Part shown: positions 1 to 7,169 of the stretch, in pieces
How the letters are laid out: each line of letters starts with the position of its first letter
How positions within the stretch are numbered: the stretch's first letter is position 1
DNA from: an uncultured Elusimicrobiales bacterium
Lineage (GTDB): Bacteria > Elusimicrobiota > Elusimicrobia > Elusimicrobiales > Elusimicrobiaceae
Assembly: GCA_944325235.1 (NCBI GenBank)
Contig: CALUZE010000009.1
Coordinates: 1 to 18,944, forward strand
Direction of reading: 5' to 3'
Length of the DNA stretch: 18,944 nucleotides
Translations under genes and position numbers: made by a program
Notes under the pieces: model-generated
What the model was told of the DNA's origin: nothing
The model's database searches: none
Seen by the model: only the letters and a program-made list of their open reading frames with translations

Positions 1-1359
1 CGTGGCCACCACGGTGGACGTGATTTCGCGCGAACCGTCCAACGCGGCCTGCAACGGCGTTTTGTTGTATTTTTCCATGTGGCGGAAAATGTTTTCCAAC
101 ATTACGATAGCATCGTCAATTACGATACCTACTGCCACGGTCAACCCCAACAGCGTCATGGAGTCAATCGTAAAGCCCATCATGTTCATAAACAGGAACG
201 AACCAATGATGGAGATAGGCATAGCCAAGAACGCAATGAATGTGGACCGCAGCGAACCCATAAAAATAAGCACCATGATCCCGGCCAAAATACCGCCCAG
301 GATTAAGTGTTCAAGCACCGTGTTGACAGAGGCCTGAATGGTGCCGGACTGGTCCATCATCAGCGAAATTTTAATATCCTTAGGCAAGGTGGGTTTGATT
401 TGTTCCAACTTGTCCTTTACCCCTTGAATAACCGCCAGCGTGTTGGTGCCGGATTGTTTTTTGACTTCCAGCGTTACCGCGCGGCGACCGTTCAAAAAGG
501 TGGATTCGCGGTCGTACTCGCCCGAATCTTCGGCATAGCCGATATCCGAAATTTTAATGGACGTGCCGTTTTTGCGCGCCACAAAAATATCGTTGAAGGA
601 CGGCACATTGTCAATGCGTCCCAGCACGCGCAACGTATATTCCTGATGTTGTTGTTCCACACGGCCGCCGGGAGTTTCTACGTTTTGGTCCTGCAGCGCG
701 CTTTTTACGGCCGTAATCGGCAAGCCCAACGAATAAAGCTTAAACGGGTTGACGATGACGTGGATTTCGCGTTCGCGGCCGCCCACAATGGATACGGACC
801 CTACGCCGCGGGTGTTTTCAATATTTTCTTTAATTTTTTTCTTGGCGATTTCCGTTAAATCAATGATGTCCCGGTCCCCGGATACCACCACGTTCAATAC
901 GGCAATGGCGTCCGCGTCCAACTTCATAATTACAGGCGCGTCGGTGCCGTCCGGCAGTTCATTGGTGACCAAGTCCACTTTGTCGCGCACTTCCTGCGCG
1001 GCAACGTCCTGGTCTTTATCCATATCGAACTTGATGACCACCAAAGACGTCCCTTCCGCGCTTTGGCTGGTCAATTCGTCAATCCCTTCAATTTGGTTTA
1101 CAGATTCTTCAATAACCTTGCTGACAGACGTTTCCATTTCTTCCGAGCTCGCGCCGGAAAGGGTCGTCTGCACCAGCACATAGGGCACGTCCATATTCGG
1201 ATACAGCCCCACGCCCATGCTGCTGTACGCCATCAAGCCTAAAATAACTAAGGCCAGGGAGCACATGATAGTCAAAACAGGGCGCTTAATAAAGAAAGCC
1301 GAAAAGCCTTTCTTCTGTTCCGTGTAATGCACGGTTGGTTGTTGTTCTTTTTCTTGCAT
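1..1359 (-). CDS. RND efflux pump inner-membrane subunit (AcrB/HAE1 type), N-terminal part only
   Basis: Proton-driven exporter of the RND superfamily, the inner-membrane part of a tripartite pump. The 453 visible codons begin at an ATG (complement of 1357-1359) and run off the window start, so roughly the first 40-45% of a typical ~1,030-residue protein is present. Seen: TM1 at about residues 26-46 after the FFIKRP motif, then a long periplasmic porter region (about 50-340), then TM2-TM4. The TM4 motif GIVIDDAIVMLEN (411-423) carries the paired acidic residues Asp415-Asp416 expected for the RND proton relay. The start lies 7 bases after the adaptor gene's stop, with AGGGT upstream as a likely ribosome site, so it is the last visible gene of the tetR-tolC-adaptor-pump operon. 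Substrate is unknown; the paired Asp and the sequence favour a hydrophobic/amphiphile (multidrug) pump over a heavy-metal pump, as inference. Confidence 0.95.
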   Translation of the reverse strand, partial: MQEKEQQPTVHYTEQKKGFSAFFIKRPVLTIMCSLALVILGLMAYSSMGVGLYPNMDVPYVLVQTTLSGASSEEMETSVSKVIEESVNQIEGIDELTSQSAEGTSLVVIKFDMDKDQDVAAQEVRDKVDLVTNELPDGTDAPVIMKLDADAIAVLNVVVSGDRDIIDLTEIAKKKIKENIENTRGVGSVSIVGGREREIHVIVNPFKLYSLGLPITAVKSALQDQNVETPGGRVEQQHQEYTLRVLGRIDNVPSFNDIFVARKNGTSIKISDIGYAEDSGEYDRESTFLNGRRAVTLEVKKQSGTNTLAVIQGVKDKLEQIKPTLPKDIKISLMMDQSGTIQASVNTVLEHLILGGILAGIMVLIFMGSLRSTFIAFLAMPISIIGSFLFMNMMGFTIDSMTLLGLTVAVGIVIDDAIVMLENIFRHMEKYNKTPLQAALDGSREITSTVVAT

Positions 1360-1366
1360 AGAGACC

Positions 1367-2272
1367 CTATTTAATTTCTATTTTGCTCCCGTCTTTCACC
1401 CCGTAGGCAAAAGCCAGCACTTCATCACCGGAGGATAAACCGTCGGTAATTTCCACATAGTCGTTGTTTTCAAAGCCCGTCTTTACGTTTTGGCGCATGG
1501 CTTGTTTTTTGTCGCTGGAAGGAACAAACACGTAGGCCTGGCCGGCTTCGTCCGTATAGACGCTCTTTTTAGACACAGACAGCGCGTTTTTCTTTTCCGC
1601 CAGCGAAATATCCACTTTGGCAAACATACCGGATTTCAACAATGCTTTGGGGTTATCCGCCACAAATTCCACGGCCATGGCGCGGCTCATAGAATCCACC
1701 ACCGGGCTTAAAATGTTCAGCTTGGCTTCAAAATCTTTGCCGGGCAGCGCGTCCACGCGCAACACGGCCGACTGGCCTTTGTGCAAATCGCCAATGTAGC
1801 GTTCCGGGATGTCCACTTCAATACGCACGGTGCTCTGGTTGACCACCAACGCCACCGGGGTAGTGGTGGTAACGTTTTCACCGGGGTCCAAATACACCCG
1901 CCCGACAACGCCCGTAATCGTGGAAGGCACGACTACCGGTTCGTACACGGCGCCGACTTCGTCGCGTTCAATGAGCGACACGGTCTGATTGCGTTTGACG
2001 GCGTCGCCTTCTTTTAACAGGTTTTTAAGCAGCTTGCCGTTTACGCGCGGATACAAAGTGGCTTCTTCCAACGCTTTGACGTTGCCGGACATCAGCAACT
2101 GGCGTTTCAAATCCCGCGGTTGCACTCTTTCGGTCTGTACCACAAATACGTCCATCGGCACGTTGCCCAAGATTTTTTCCGCGGGGTCCCGGCGCATCCA
2201 CAATCCGATGCACACCAGGATAATAATCCCCACTAACACATAATTTAAACGCTTAATTGTTTTCTTTTTCAT
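1367..2272 (-). CDS. Periplasmic adaptor (membrane fusion protein) of RND efflux system, short form
   Basis: HlyD/AcrA-family adaptor that should bridge the RND pump and the outer-membrane channel. It has 301 residues, shorter than the usual 350-420. Seen: an N-terminal membrane anchor (about 10-26), first lipoyl half (about 70-102, with KEGDAVKRNQ), second lipoyl half (about 115-145, ITGVVGRVYLDPGENV), beta-barrel (about 148-225) and membrane-proximal domain (to 301). Only about 12 residues (ERDEVGAVYEPV, 102-113) separate the lipoyl halves, where most relatives have a long coiled-coil hairpin. ATG at 2272 was chosen over an upstream TTG at 2281 because GAGGT lies 9 bases before it and the anchor follows directly. 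The gene overlaps the end of the tolC-like gene by 20 bases. Family assignment is secure; the substrate is unknown. Confidence 0.9.
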   Translation of the reverse strand: MKKKTIKRLNYVLVGIIILVCIGLWMRRDPAEKILGNVPMDVFVVQTERVQPRDLKRQLLMSGNVKALEEATLYPRVNGKLLKNLLKEGDAVKRNQTVSLIERDEVGAVYEPVVVPSTITGVVGRVYLDPGENVTTTTPVALVVNQSTVRIEVDIPERYIGDLHKGQSAVLRVDALPGKDFEAKLNILSPVVDSMSRAMAVEFVADNPKALLKSGMFAKVDISLAEKKNALSVSKKSVYTDEAGQAYVFVPSSDKKQAMRQNVKTGFENNDYVEITDGLSSGDEVLAFAYGVKDGSKIEIK

Positions 2273-3635
2273 ACAAAGCAACCTCAGACCCTACTGCAAA
2301 TTTCAAGTCCGACAGGGCAATCGCTCCGTCGTACACGGCTTGCACAAACTGCAAGTCGGAATCGTTCACGTTGGAAATGGCGTCGTTCACTTCCAGCTGG
2401 CTCGTCAGCCCCGCGCGGTAGCGCTTCATCTGGGCGATCAAGTTTTCGCGCGCTTCGTCCACCACGCCTTTGGTGGCTTCAATGCGGGAGCGGGCTTCTT
2501 CCAGGTTCAGCCACGCTTCCTTTACTTCAATACGCACGTTTTTCATTTTGTTTTGATAGGCCGCCACCGCTTGTTCGTAGGCCAATTCTTTTTGCGCTAC
2601 TTGCGAGCTGACTTTGCCGCCTTCAAACAGCGGAATGCTCAAGGTGACCCCGGCCGAAGAGGACCAATAATAGTCCTGCTTGTGCTGCGGAAACCCGTTA
2701 TCCGTAACGCCGTTATAAGTGTAATCGGCGTTCAAAGCCAAGACAGGCATATGGCCCGCTTGGGCAATCTTGATGTTATAATGCGCCGCATCCACCGCCA
2801 GTTTGGAAAGCATCAGTTCCGGGCGGCGTTCCATCGCAATGCGGTACAGCTCGTCCAAGGACGGCGTGGGCGGCAATTTCAAGTCTTTTTCCGACCACGT
2901 CAGATAAATGTTGTCTTCCGGGTCGCGGTTCAAAATTTGCCGCAGGTACAGGTTGCCCAGTTCAAAGTTTTTCTTGGCCTGCAAAACCAAAGGTTCAATG
3001 TTTTCCACTTTTACTTTTTGGGTCAACACGTCCAAGTTGCTGGCCAATCCCTGTTTATATTTGGCTTGGGCTTCGTCCAAGTGTTGTTTGGCGATGTCCA
3101 AGTATTCTTCCTGCACGCGGATCAGTGCCGCGGCGTAGATGATGTCGTAGCAGAACTTCACCACCTGTTGGGTGACCAAATCCTGTACGTGGCGCAGGTT
3201 ATACAACCCCGTTTCCGCACCGACTTTAGCCGCACGGGCCGTATTGCGGATTTGCCCGCCCGACCATAACACGTACGACCCGTTTAACCCTGCCGTATAC
3301 GTGTTGTTCTGGCCGATTTCAATGATATTGGACCCCATGATGATTTTGCCTTTTTTAAGTGCGCGGCTGTACGAGCCGTCCACCGACAACGACGGATAGA
3401 AATACGAATTGGCTTCGGCCAGTTGTTCTTCGTAAATTTCTTTCGTCTTTTGGGCGTCAATGATTTGGTAGCTGTCCGAGAGCGCCATCCGGATGGCATC
3501 CGCAATGGTGATCTTTTCCCCCTCTACCTCTTCACGCACCGCAAACAGGCTATTTGCGGTCTTGTTATCCGGGGCAGCCCCCAGACATACGGGCGCATAA
3601 ACAGCCAGTAGCGCGAGTATTATCCACTTTTTCAT
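2253..3635 (-). CDS. TolC-like outer-membrane efflux channel protein
   Basis: Outer-membrane efflux protein forming the exit duct for the RND pump. 460 residues, typical for the family. Seen: a signal peptide (about 1-20, cleaved near LGA-AP) and two homologous halves of long amphipathic helices. Each half has the characteristic strand-to-helix turn: YVLWSGGQIRN (121-131) and SIPLFEGGKVSSQ (333-345). The helices are rich in Ala, Gln, Glu and Lys, as expected for the periplasmic barrel. It starts 4 bases after the tetR stop, preceded by a weak GGAA ribosome site, and its end overlaps the adaptor start. The preceding residues do not form a clear lipobox, so it is probably not a lipoprotein. Co-transcription with the adaptor and pump gives a complete tripartite system from one operon. 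Confidence 0.93.
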   Translation of the reverse strand: MKKWIILALLAVYAPVCLGAAPDNKTANSLFAVREEVEGEKITIADAIRMALSDSYQIIDAQKTKEIYEEQLAEANSYFYPSLSVDGSYSRALKKGKIIMGSNIIEIGQNNTYTAGLNGSYVLWSGGQIRNTARAAKVGAETGLYNLRHVQDLVTQQVVKFCYDIIYAAALIRVQEEYLDIAKQHLDEAQAKYKQGLASNLDVLTQKVKVENIEPLVLQAKKNFELGNLYLRQILNRDPEDNIYLTWSEKDLKLPPTPSLDELYRIAMERRPELMLSKLAVDAAHYNIKIAQAGHMPVLALNADYTYNGVTDNGFPQHKQDYYWSSSAGVTLSIPLFEGGKVSSQVAQKELAYEQAVAAYQNKMKNVRIEVKEAWLNLEEARSRIEATKGVVDEARENLIAQMKRYRAGLTSQLEVNDAISNVNDSDLQFVQAVYDGAIALSDLKFAVGSEVALYEKENN

Positions 3636-3639
3636 ACGT

Positions 3640-4299
3640 TTATTTTTGTTCCTTATAGTATTCTTTTATTCCCAGTAAAATGATTTTGGACAACCGGGCA
3701 ATCGTCTCGTTATTATACAGCCTTCCCTGCATATGTTCCGGCAGAACATGCTGTTCCAAATAAGCGCAAATCATAATTTCGGTAGCCAACCCGGAGACCA
3801 GCCGTACAATATCGGAAATAGATCCGGCTGGGATTTTTCCCTTTTTTTCTTCCTGCTTTAGCACGTCTTCCAATAAACCGTGTATATAGCGGTTTTCGCT
3901 TTTTTGCGGTACCGCTTTGGGATCCATATCCAACGTATACGAAATCATCTGAATGGCAAATTTGGAATGGATCGGGTTCTTCATAAAAAAGTCCAGGTGG
4001 GACTTTAACCCCTCGTACAAAATGGCTTCCGGCCCGGTGGCGGTGTCTTGCACTTGTTTTAATCTGTCACAAAATTCTTTTTCGTGGTCCGCAATAATGC
4101 TGGAACACAAATCTTCTTTATTTTTAAAGTAATAGTACAGCACCGGTTTGGTCACATGCACTTTTTCGGCAATTTCGCGCATGGATACTTTATCCAAACC
4201 TTTTTCGGCCATCAGCATAAACGCGGCCATTTTGATGGCATCGCGCATGCGGGTTTCCCGTTGGGTCTTATCGTGTTTGTCAGTTTCGGCTTTTTTCAT
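3640..4299 (-). CDS. TetR/AcrR-family transcriptional regulator of the efflux operon
   Basis: 219-residue DNA-binding repressor. The N-terminal helix-turn-helix is clear: residues about 20-68, with MREIAEKVHVTKPVLYYYFKNKEDL (split over 40-64) matching the TetR recognition-helix signature. The remainder (about 75-219) is the variable ligand-binding and dimerisation domain. A basic tail of about 18 residues precedes the HTH. It is the first gene of the operon, and a perfect 16-bp palindrome lies between its -10 box and its start codon, so self-repression and repression of the downstream tolC-adaptor-pump genes is the obvious model (inference). The inducer cannot be read from sequence. No strong Shine-Dalgarno is visible; GGTG at about 9 bases before ATG is the only candidate. 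Confidence 0.92.
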   Translation of the reverse strand: MKKAETDKHDKTQRETRMRDAIKMAAFMLMAEKGLDKVSMREIAEKVHVTKPVLYYYFKNKEDLCSSIIADHEKEFCDRLKQVQDTATGPEAILYEGLKSHLDFFMKNPIHSKFAIQMISYTLDMDPKAVPQKSENRYIHGLLEDVLKQEEKKGKIPAGSISDIVRLVSGLATEIMICAYLEQHVLPEHMQGRLYNNETIARLSKIILLGIKEYYKEQK

Positions 4300-4312
4300 A
4301 AATCACACCGTT

Positions 4313-4328
4313 TACCTACCGGTAGGTA
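4313..4328. promoter_or_regulatory. Palindromic operator, probable TetR binding site
   Basis: Perfect 16-bp palindrome TACCTACCGGTAGGTA centred between 4320 and 4321. It lies immediately downstream of the tetR -10 box and would cover the predicted transcription start, the usual place for an autoregulatory TetR-family operator. Binding is inferred from position and symmetry. Confidence 0.7.
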
Positions 4329-4329
4329 T

Positions 4330-4338
4330 ATTCTAGCA
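4330..4338 (-). promoter_or_regulatory. Extended -10 promoter of the tetR-efflux operon
   Basis: On the minus strand the sequence reads TGCTAGAAT, an extended -10 (TGn plus TAGAAT) ending at 4330. No well-spaced -35 hexamer is visible, which is common for extended -10 promoters. Predicted transcription start is near 4323, inside the palindrome. Confidence 0.55.
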
Positions 4339-4350
4339 TAATCTATTCAA

Positions 4351-4378
4351 TTTTACGGCACTTTTTTTAGCCGTAAAA
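4351..4378. other. Inverted repeat beside the tetR promoter
   Basis: TTTTACGGC (4351-4359) and GCCGTAAAA (4370-4378) form a perfect 9-bp stem around a 10-base T-rich loop. It lies between the sppA-operon terminator and the tetR promoter and could be a second termination hairpin or a protein site upstream of tetR. Function unknown. Confidence 0.45.
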
Positions 4379-4401
4379 AAGCCCCGCCGAAGCGAGGCTT
4401 T
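4375..4401 (-). terminator. Rho-independent terminator of the sppA operon
   Basis: Read on the minus strand: AAAGCCTCGC, loop TTCG, GCGGGGCTTT, then further T residues. The stem is 10 bp with one mismatch and the loop is a stabilising UUCG tetraloop. It sits 11 bases after the stop of the small membrane-protein gene. Confidence 0.85.
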
Positions 4402-4411
4402 AAACTTGGCG

Positions 4412-4975
4412 TTAAAACAGCAGCGTCAGCGCCCAAAAAACGAACACCCCGGCCAGTACGGCCACGGCCGCCAACGGCACAAAGGTACACAGCCACGCGC
4501 CCACGGCTTTGGCCGCCGTCACCTGGTACAGCCGCACGAGGCCGCGGGAAACATACCCCAATTTAAGCCCCCACACCAGGAGTATCCCCAGCGGAGCCAA
4601 TACGCCCAGGCGCAGTTGCGGCCACGCGGCCGAGATCAAGGCCATGGCAATCAGCAGGCCGTTAATCCACCCGGCCGTACCCAACAGGCAGAACGTTTCG
4701 GCCGGCGAAGCTTTTACGCGACTAAAATCCAAATACAGCGCGCACAACGCCGCCAAAAAATATCCGGCCGTCACTTCGGCAACAAACAGAACCAGCCATT
4801 TGGCCAGCAACGCCGCGGCCGATATACCGTCGCCGATATTAAAGAACAACACCCAGCTTAACGCCGCCGCCGCAAAACCGCCGCACGCGCGGGAAAACGT
4901 CTTTTCCGCTACGAAGGCCCGCAAAGCGGGCGCCGGGTCGTCCATATAATGGAAATAGGCTTTCAATAAATTCAT
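4412..4975 (-). CDS. Small multi-pass membrane protein, Yip1-like
   Basis: 187 residues, strongly hydrophobic, with about five predicted membrane segments (roughly 31-47, 54-82, 95-117, 124-140, 159-186) and a polar N-terminus with DDPAPALRAF. This layout resembles bacterial Yip1/YIF1-type integral membrane proteins, whose function is poorly known; the match is by architecture and general feel, not a specific motif. The ATG follows the sppA stop by one base, so it is almost certainly co-transcribed and perhaps translationally coupled with sppA. A role in membrane-protein handling with SppA is only a suggestion from context. Confidence 0.75.
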   Translation of the reverse strand: MNLLKAYFHYMDDPAPALRAFVAEKTFSRACGGFAAAALSWVLFFNIGDGISAAALLAKWLVLFVAEVTAGYFLAALCALYLDFSRVKASPAETFCLLGTAGWINGLLIAMALISAAWPQLRLGVLAPLGILLVWGLKLGYVSRGLVRLYQVTAAKAVGAWLCTFVPLAAVAVLAGVFVFWALTLLF

Positions 4976-4976
4976 A

Positions 4977-6143
4977 TTAATGCACCCACAAATAGGCTAC
5001 GCTCGGCGTGGCCAGCGTTTGAAGCTGCTGGGCCAGCGTTTTGCTTTCCATAGACGAACCAAACGAGAAAATGAATTCCCGCAGGCTGTCGGGCCCCTGG
5101 TTGATGATTTTGGGGTCTTTTAAGCCGGCCAGTTCGCCCGCCAGTTGGAGGGCTTCTTCTTCGCCGCCCAATTTATCAATAAATCCCAGGTTAAAGGCGC
5201 GCTGCCCCGTAAAAATGCGTCCGTCGGTATATTCCGTCATATCTTCGGGTTTCACGTTGGGGCGGCCGGCTTTTACCGCGGCCAAAAATTGCCCGTAGGT
5301 GTCGTCCACCATATCCTGCAAAATGGCTTTTTCGGCGTCGGTCATCGGGCGATAGGCGGAACCCATATCTTTGTATTTGCCGGACGTAATCGGGGTGACT
5401 TTCACGCCGATTTTTTCAAATAATCCTTCCACGTTGCCCGTTTGCATAATCACGCCTACCGAGCCCGTAATGGTGCCGGGTTCGGCCACGATTTTATCGG
5501 CCGCCATCGCCACGTAAAAGCCGCCGCTGGCCGCCACATCGCGGAAGAGCGCCACGACTTTTTTGTTCTTCTTGGCGCGTTGGATTTCGCTGTAAATGTT
5601 CTGCACCGAGGCCACCGTCCCGCCGGGGGAGTTGATGTCCAGCACGATGGCTTTAACGTTTTTATCTTCGCCGGCTTCGCGGATTTTTTTGGCAATCACG
5701 GACGCGCCGGACGGGCGGGAAAAGGGCGACGTGTTGTTATCTTGCGCAATCACGCCGCGGATTTTAATCCACGCCACGCCTTCTTTTTTAGCGGAGCGGG
5801 AGCGGGACGCCAAGGCACCGGACAACGAATCTTCTTTTTTGTCTTCTTTGGCCGGTTTGCAGTTGGGCACCGGTCTGACGGACAAATAAATGCCGGACAG
5901 GGCCGACACCGTAAACGTCAGCAACAGCAGGGCTGCCCAAACGGACGAGGCCGACGGCTTTTGAAAGTGTTTTTTAGGCGCTTTTTGATTGTCTTTCTTT
6001 TCTTCTTTTTTGTCGTCCTGTTGGGCTTGGGCCGGGGGCAGGGGGGCCGTTTTTTCGTTCGCCATCATTTTTTGTTCCCATTTTTCCTGCGGAACAGAAT
6101 TGTTTGTATTGGACGGAAGTCCTTCTTTTTCGTTTTCAGGCAT
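4977..6143 (-). CDS. sppA: Signal peptide peptidase SppA (S49 serine protease)
   Basis: Membrane-bound peptidase that degrades cleaved signal peptides, with a Ser/Lys dyad facing the outside of the inner membrane. 388 residues, the short single-domain form. Seen: one membrane segment (about 67-88), then the S49 core with VLDINSPGG (168-175), the nucleophile in DVAASGGFY (Ser206), EPGTITGSVGV (221-231), and SGKYKDMGS, where Lys258 lies 52 residues after the serine, as in the Bacillus enzyme. A highly charged Lys/Glu/Gln/Pro-rich stretch of about 65 residues precedes the membrane segment. An alternative start at Met26 or Met27 would shorten this tail, but the ATG at 6143 has TGAGGT well placed upstream and a -10 box further up. 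First gene of a two-gene operon. Confidence 0.93.
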   Translation of the reverse strand: MPENEKEGLPSNTNNSVPQEKWEQKMMANEKTAPLPPAQAQQDDKKEEKKDNQKAPKKHFQKPSASSVWAALLLLTFTVSALSGIYLSVRPVPNCKPAKEDKKEDSLSGALASRSRSAKKEGVAWIKIRGVIAQDNNTSPFSRPSGASVIAKKIREAGEDKNVKAIVLDINSPGGTVASVQNIYSEIQRAKKNKKVVALFRDVAASGGFYVAMAADKIVAEPGTITGSVGVIMQTGNVEGLFEKIGVKVTPITSGKYKDMGSAYRPMTDAEKAILQDMVDDTYGQFLAAVKAGRPNVKPEDMTEYTDGRIFTGQRAFNLGFIDKLGGEEEALQLAGELAGLKDPKIINQGPDSLREFIFSFGSSMESKTLAQQLQTLATPSVAYLWVH

Positions 6144-6174
6144 AGATAGAACCTCAAATTAAAATTGTTACTTC

Positions 6175-6180
6175 ATTATA
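6175..6180 (-). promoter_or_regulatory. -10 box for sppA
   Basis: A perfect TATAAT on the minus strand, 31 bases before the sppA ATG, with the ribosome site between. I see no convincing -35 element at 16-18 bp. Confidence 0.45.
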
Positions 6181-6189
6181 CAATTAAAT

Positions 6190-6198
6190 TGCTAAAAT
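6190..6198 (+). promoter_or_regulatory. Extended -10 promoter for the dapA-asd-dapB-murC operon
   Basis: TGCTAAAAT is an extended -10 (TGn plus TAAAAT), nearly the same as the tetR one. Predicted start of transcription near 6205 gives a leader of about 68 bases. It lies back to back with the sppA promoter. Confidence 0.5.
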
Positions 6199-6234
6199 AT
6201 GGGCTGTTGGCAGTGGTGTATAAAAGAGGAAAAT

Positions 6235-6268
6235 CCCCCGCCCTGCCGCACAACCCATTTGGAGGGGG
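6235..6268 (+). promoter_or_regulatory. Possible hairpin hiding the dapA ribosome binding site
   Basis: CCCCCGCC (6235-6242) can pair with GGAGGGGG (6261-6268) at 7 of 8 positions, with one G-A mismatch and an 18-base loop. The 3' arm contains the dapA Shine-Dalgarno GGAGG. This could lower or regulate dapA translation. The leader is too short for a lysine riboswitch. Confidence 0.35.
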
Positions 6269-6272
6269 CGTT

Positions 6273-7169
6273 ATGTTTCAAGGAGTATTTACCGCTTTAG
6301 CTACGCCCATGTGTCCCTCGGGCACGGTGGATTACGTAGCCTTGGAAAATTTACTGCGTGCGCAACTTGCCGCCGGCGTGAACGGCCTGGTATTGCTGGG
6401 CACCACCGGCGAAGCCGCCACGTTATCGGCAGACGAAAGACAAGAAGTATTAAAATTTTGCACGGAAAAAATCCGTTCCCGCGTGAAAGTCATCATCGGC
6501 ACCGGAACCAATTCCACCGCCACCACGCTGGAAAACACCCGCGCCGCCCAGGCCTTCGGGCCGGACGGAGTGTTAGTCGTCACCCCGTATTACAATAAAC
6601 CCAACCCGGACGGCCTCATTGAGCACTACCGTCAGGTAGCCGCATTGGGCACGCCCGTGATTATGTATCACATCCCGGGCCGGACCGGGCTGAAAGTGCC
6701 GGCCGCGGTGTTGGACCGATTAATTGCCGAAGTACCGCAGCTGGCCGGCATCAAGGAATCCGATTACGATATGACGCACGTAACGGATACGGCCGTCAAA
6801 TACGCCGACCGCTTGAGCTACCTGTGCGGCAACGACGATTTATTCCCGCAATACCTGGCGCTAAACGCCTCGGGCATCATCAGTGCGGCGGCCAACGTTT
6901 TGGCGCCGGCGTTTGTGCAAACATACAAACTGTTTGCGCAAGGCCGCACCAAAGAATCGTTTGATTTGTTTGCCAAAGCCTACCCGCTGATTAAAGCCTG
7001 CTACCTGGAAACCAACCCCACCTGCGTAAAATATATGCTGTCCAAAATCGGTTTCGGCAGCGATAAAGTGCGTTTGCCGCTGGGGGAAATTTCCGCCGAG
7101 AACAAGCAAAAAATTGACCAGTTGCTGCAAACGGCCGACAAATCGTTGTTCATCCGGGAGCAGGCATGA
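6273..7169 (+). CDS. dapA: 4-hydroxy-tetrahydrodipicolinate synthase DapA
   Basis: Condenses pyruvate with aspartate semialdehyde, the first step specific to lysine/DAP synthesis; cytosolic TIM-barrel enzyme. 298 residues, normal for the family. Seen: GTTGE (43-47) with the catalytic Thr pair, the proton-relay tyrosine in MYHIPGRTG (Tyr132, Arg137), and the Schiff-base lysine in GIKES (Lys161). These positions match the E. coli enzyme almost exactly. The ATG at 6273 was chosen because GGAGG lies 7 bases upstream and the N-terminus MFQGVFTALATP is typical; the open frame extends further upstream only through the promoter region. It overlaps asd by 4 bases. Confidence 0.97.
   Translation: MFQGVFTALATPMCPSGTVDYVALENLLRAQLAAGVNGLVLLGTTGEAATLSADERQEVLKFCTEKIRSRVKVIIGTGTNSTATTLENTRAAQAFGPDGVLVVTPYYNKPNPDGLIEHYRQVAALGTPVIMYHIPGRTGLKVPAAVLDRLIAEVPQLAGIKESDYDMTHVTDTAVKYADRLSYLCGNDDLFPQYLALNASGIISAAANVLAPAFVQTYKLFAQGRTKESFDLFAKAYPLIKACYLETNPTCVKYMLSKIGFGSDKVRLPLGEISAENKQKIDQLLQTADKSLFIREQA

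Noticed and set aside
2340..3269. Plus-strand open frame of 309 codons opposite the tolC-like gene
   Set aside because: Phe/His/Arg/Gln/Val-rich composition typical of the antisense of a real gene; tolC on the other strand has clear family motifs and a signal peptide. The same applies to long antisense frames over sppA (5442-6149), murD (11023-11532), murE (11585-12367) and dapA/asd (7001-7726).
6205..6272. Lysine riboswitch in the dapA leader
   Set aside because: The leader is about 68 bases, much shorter than the roughly 170-base lysine aptamer, and none of its conserved loops are visible.
6165..6272. Longer DapA starting at an upstream TTG
   Set aside because: It would start within the promoter and add 36 residues absent from the family; ATG at 6273 has a strong ribosome site and a normal N-terminus.
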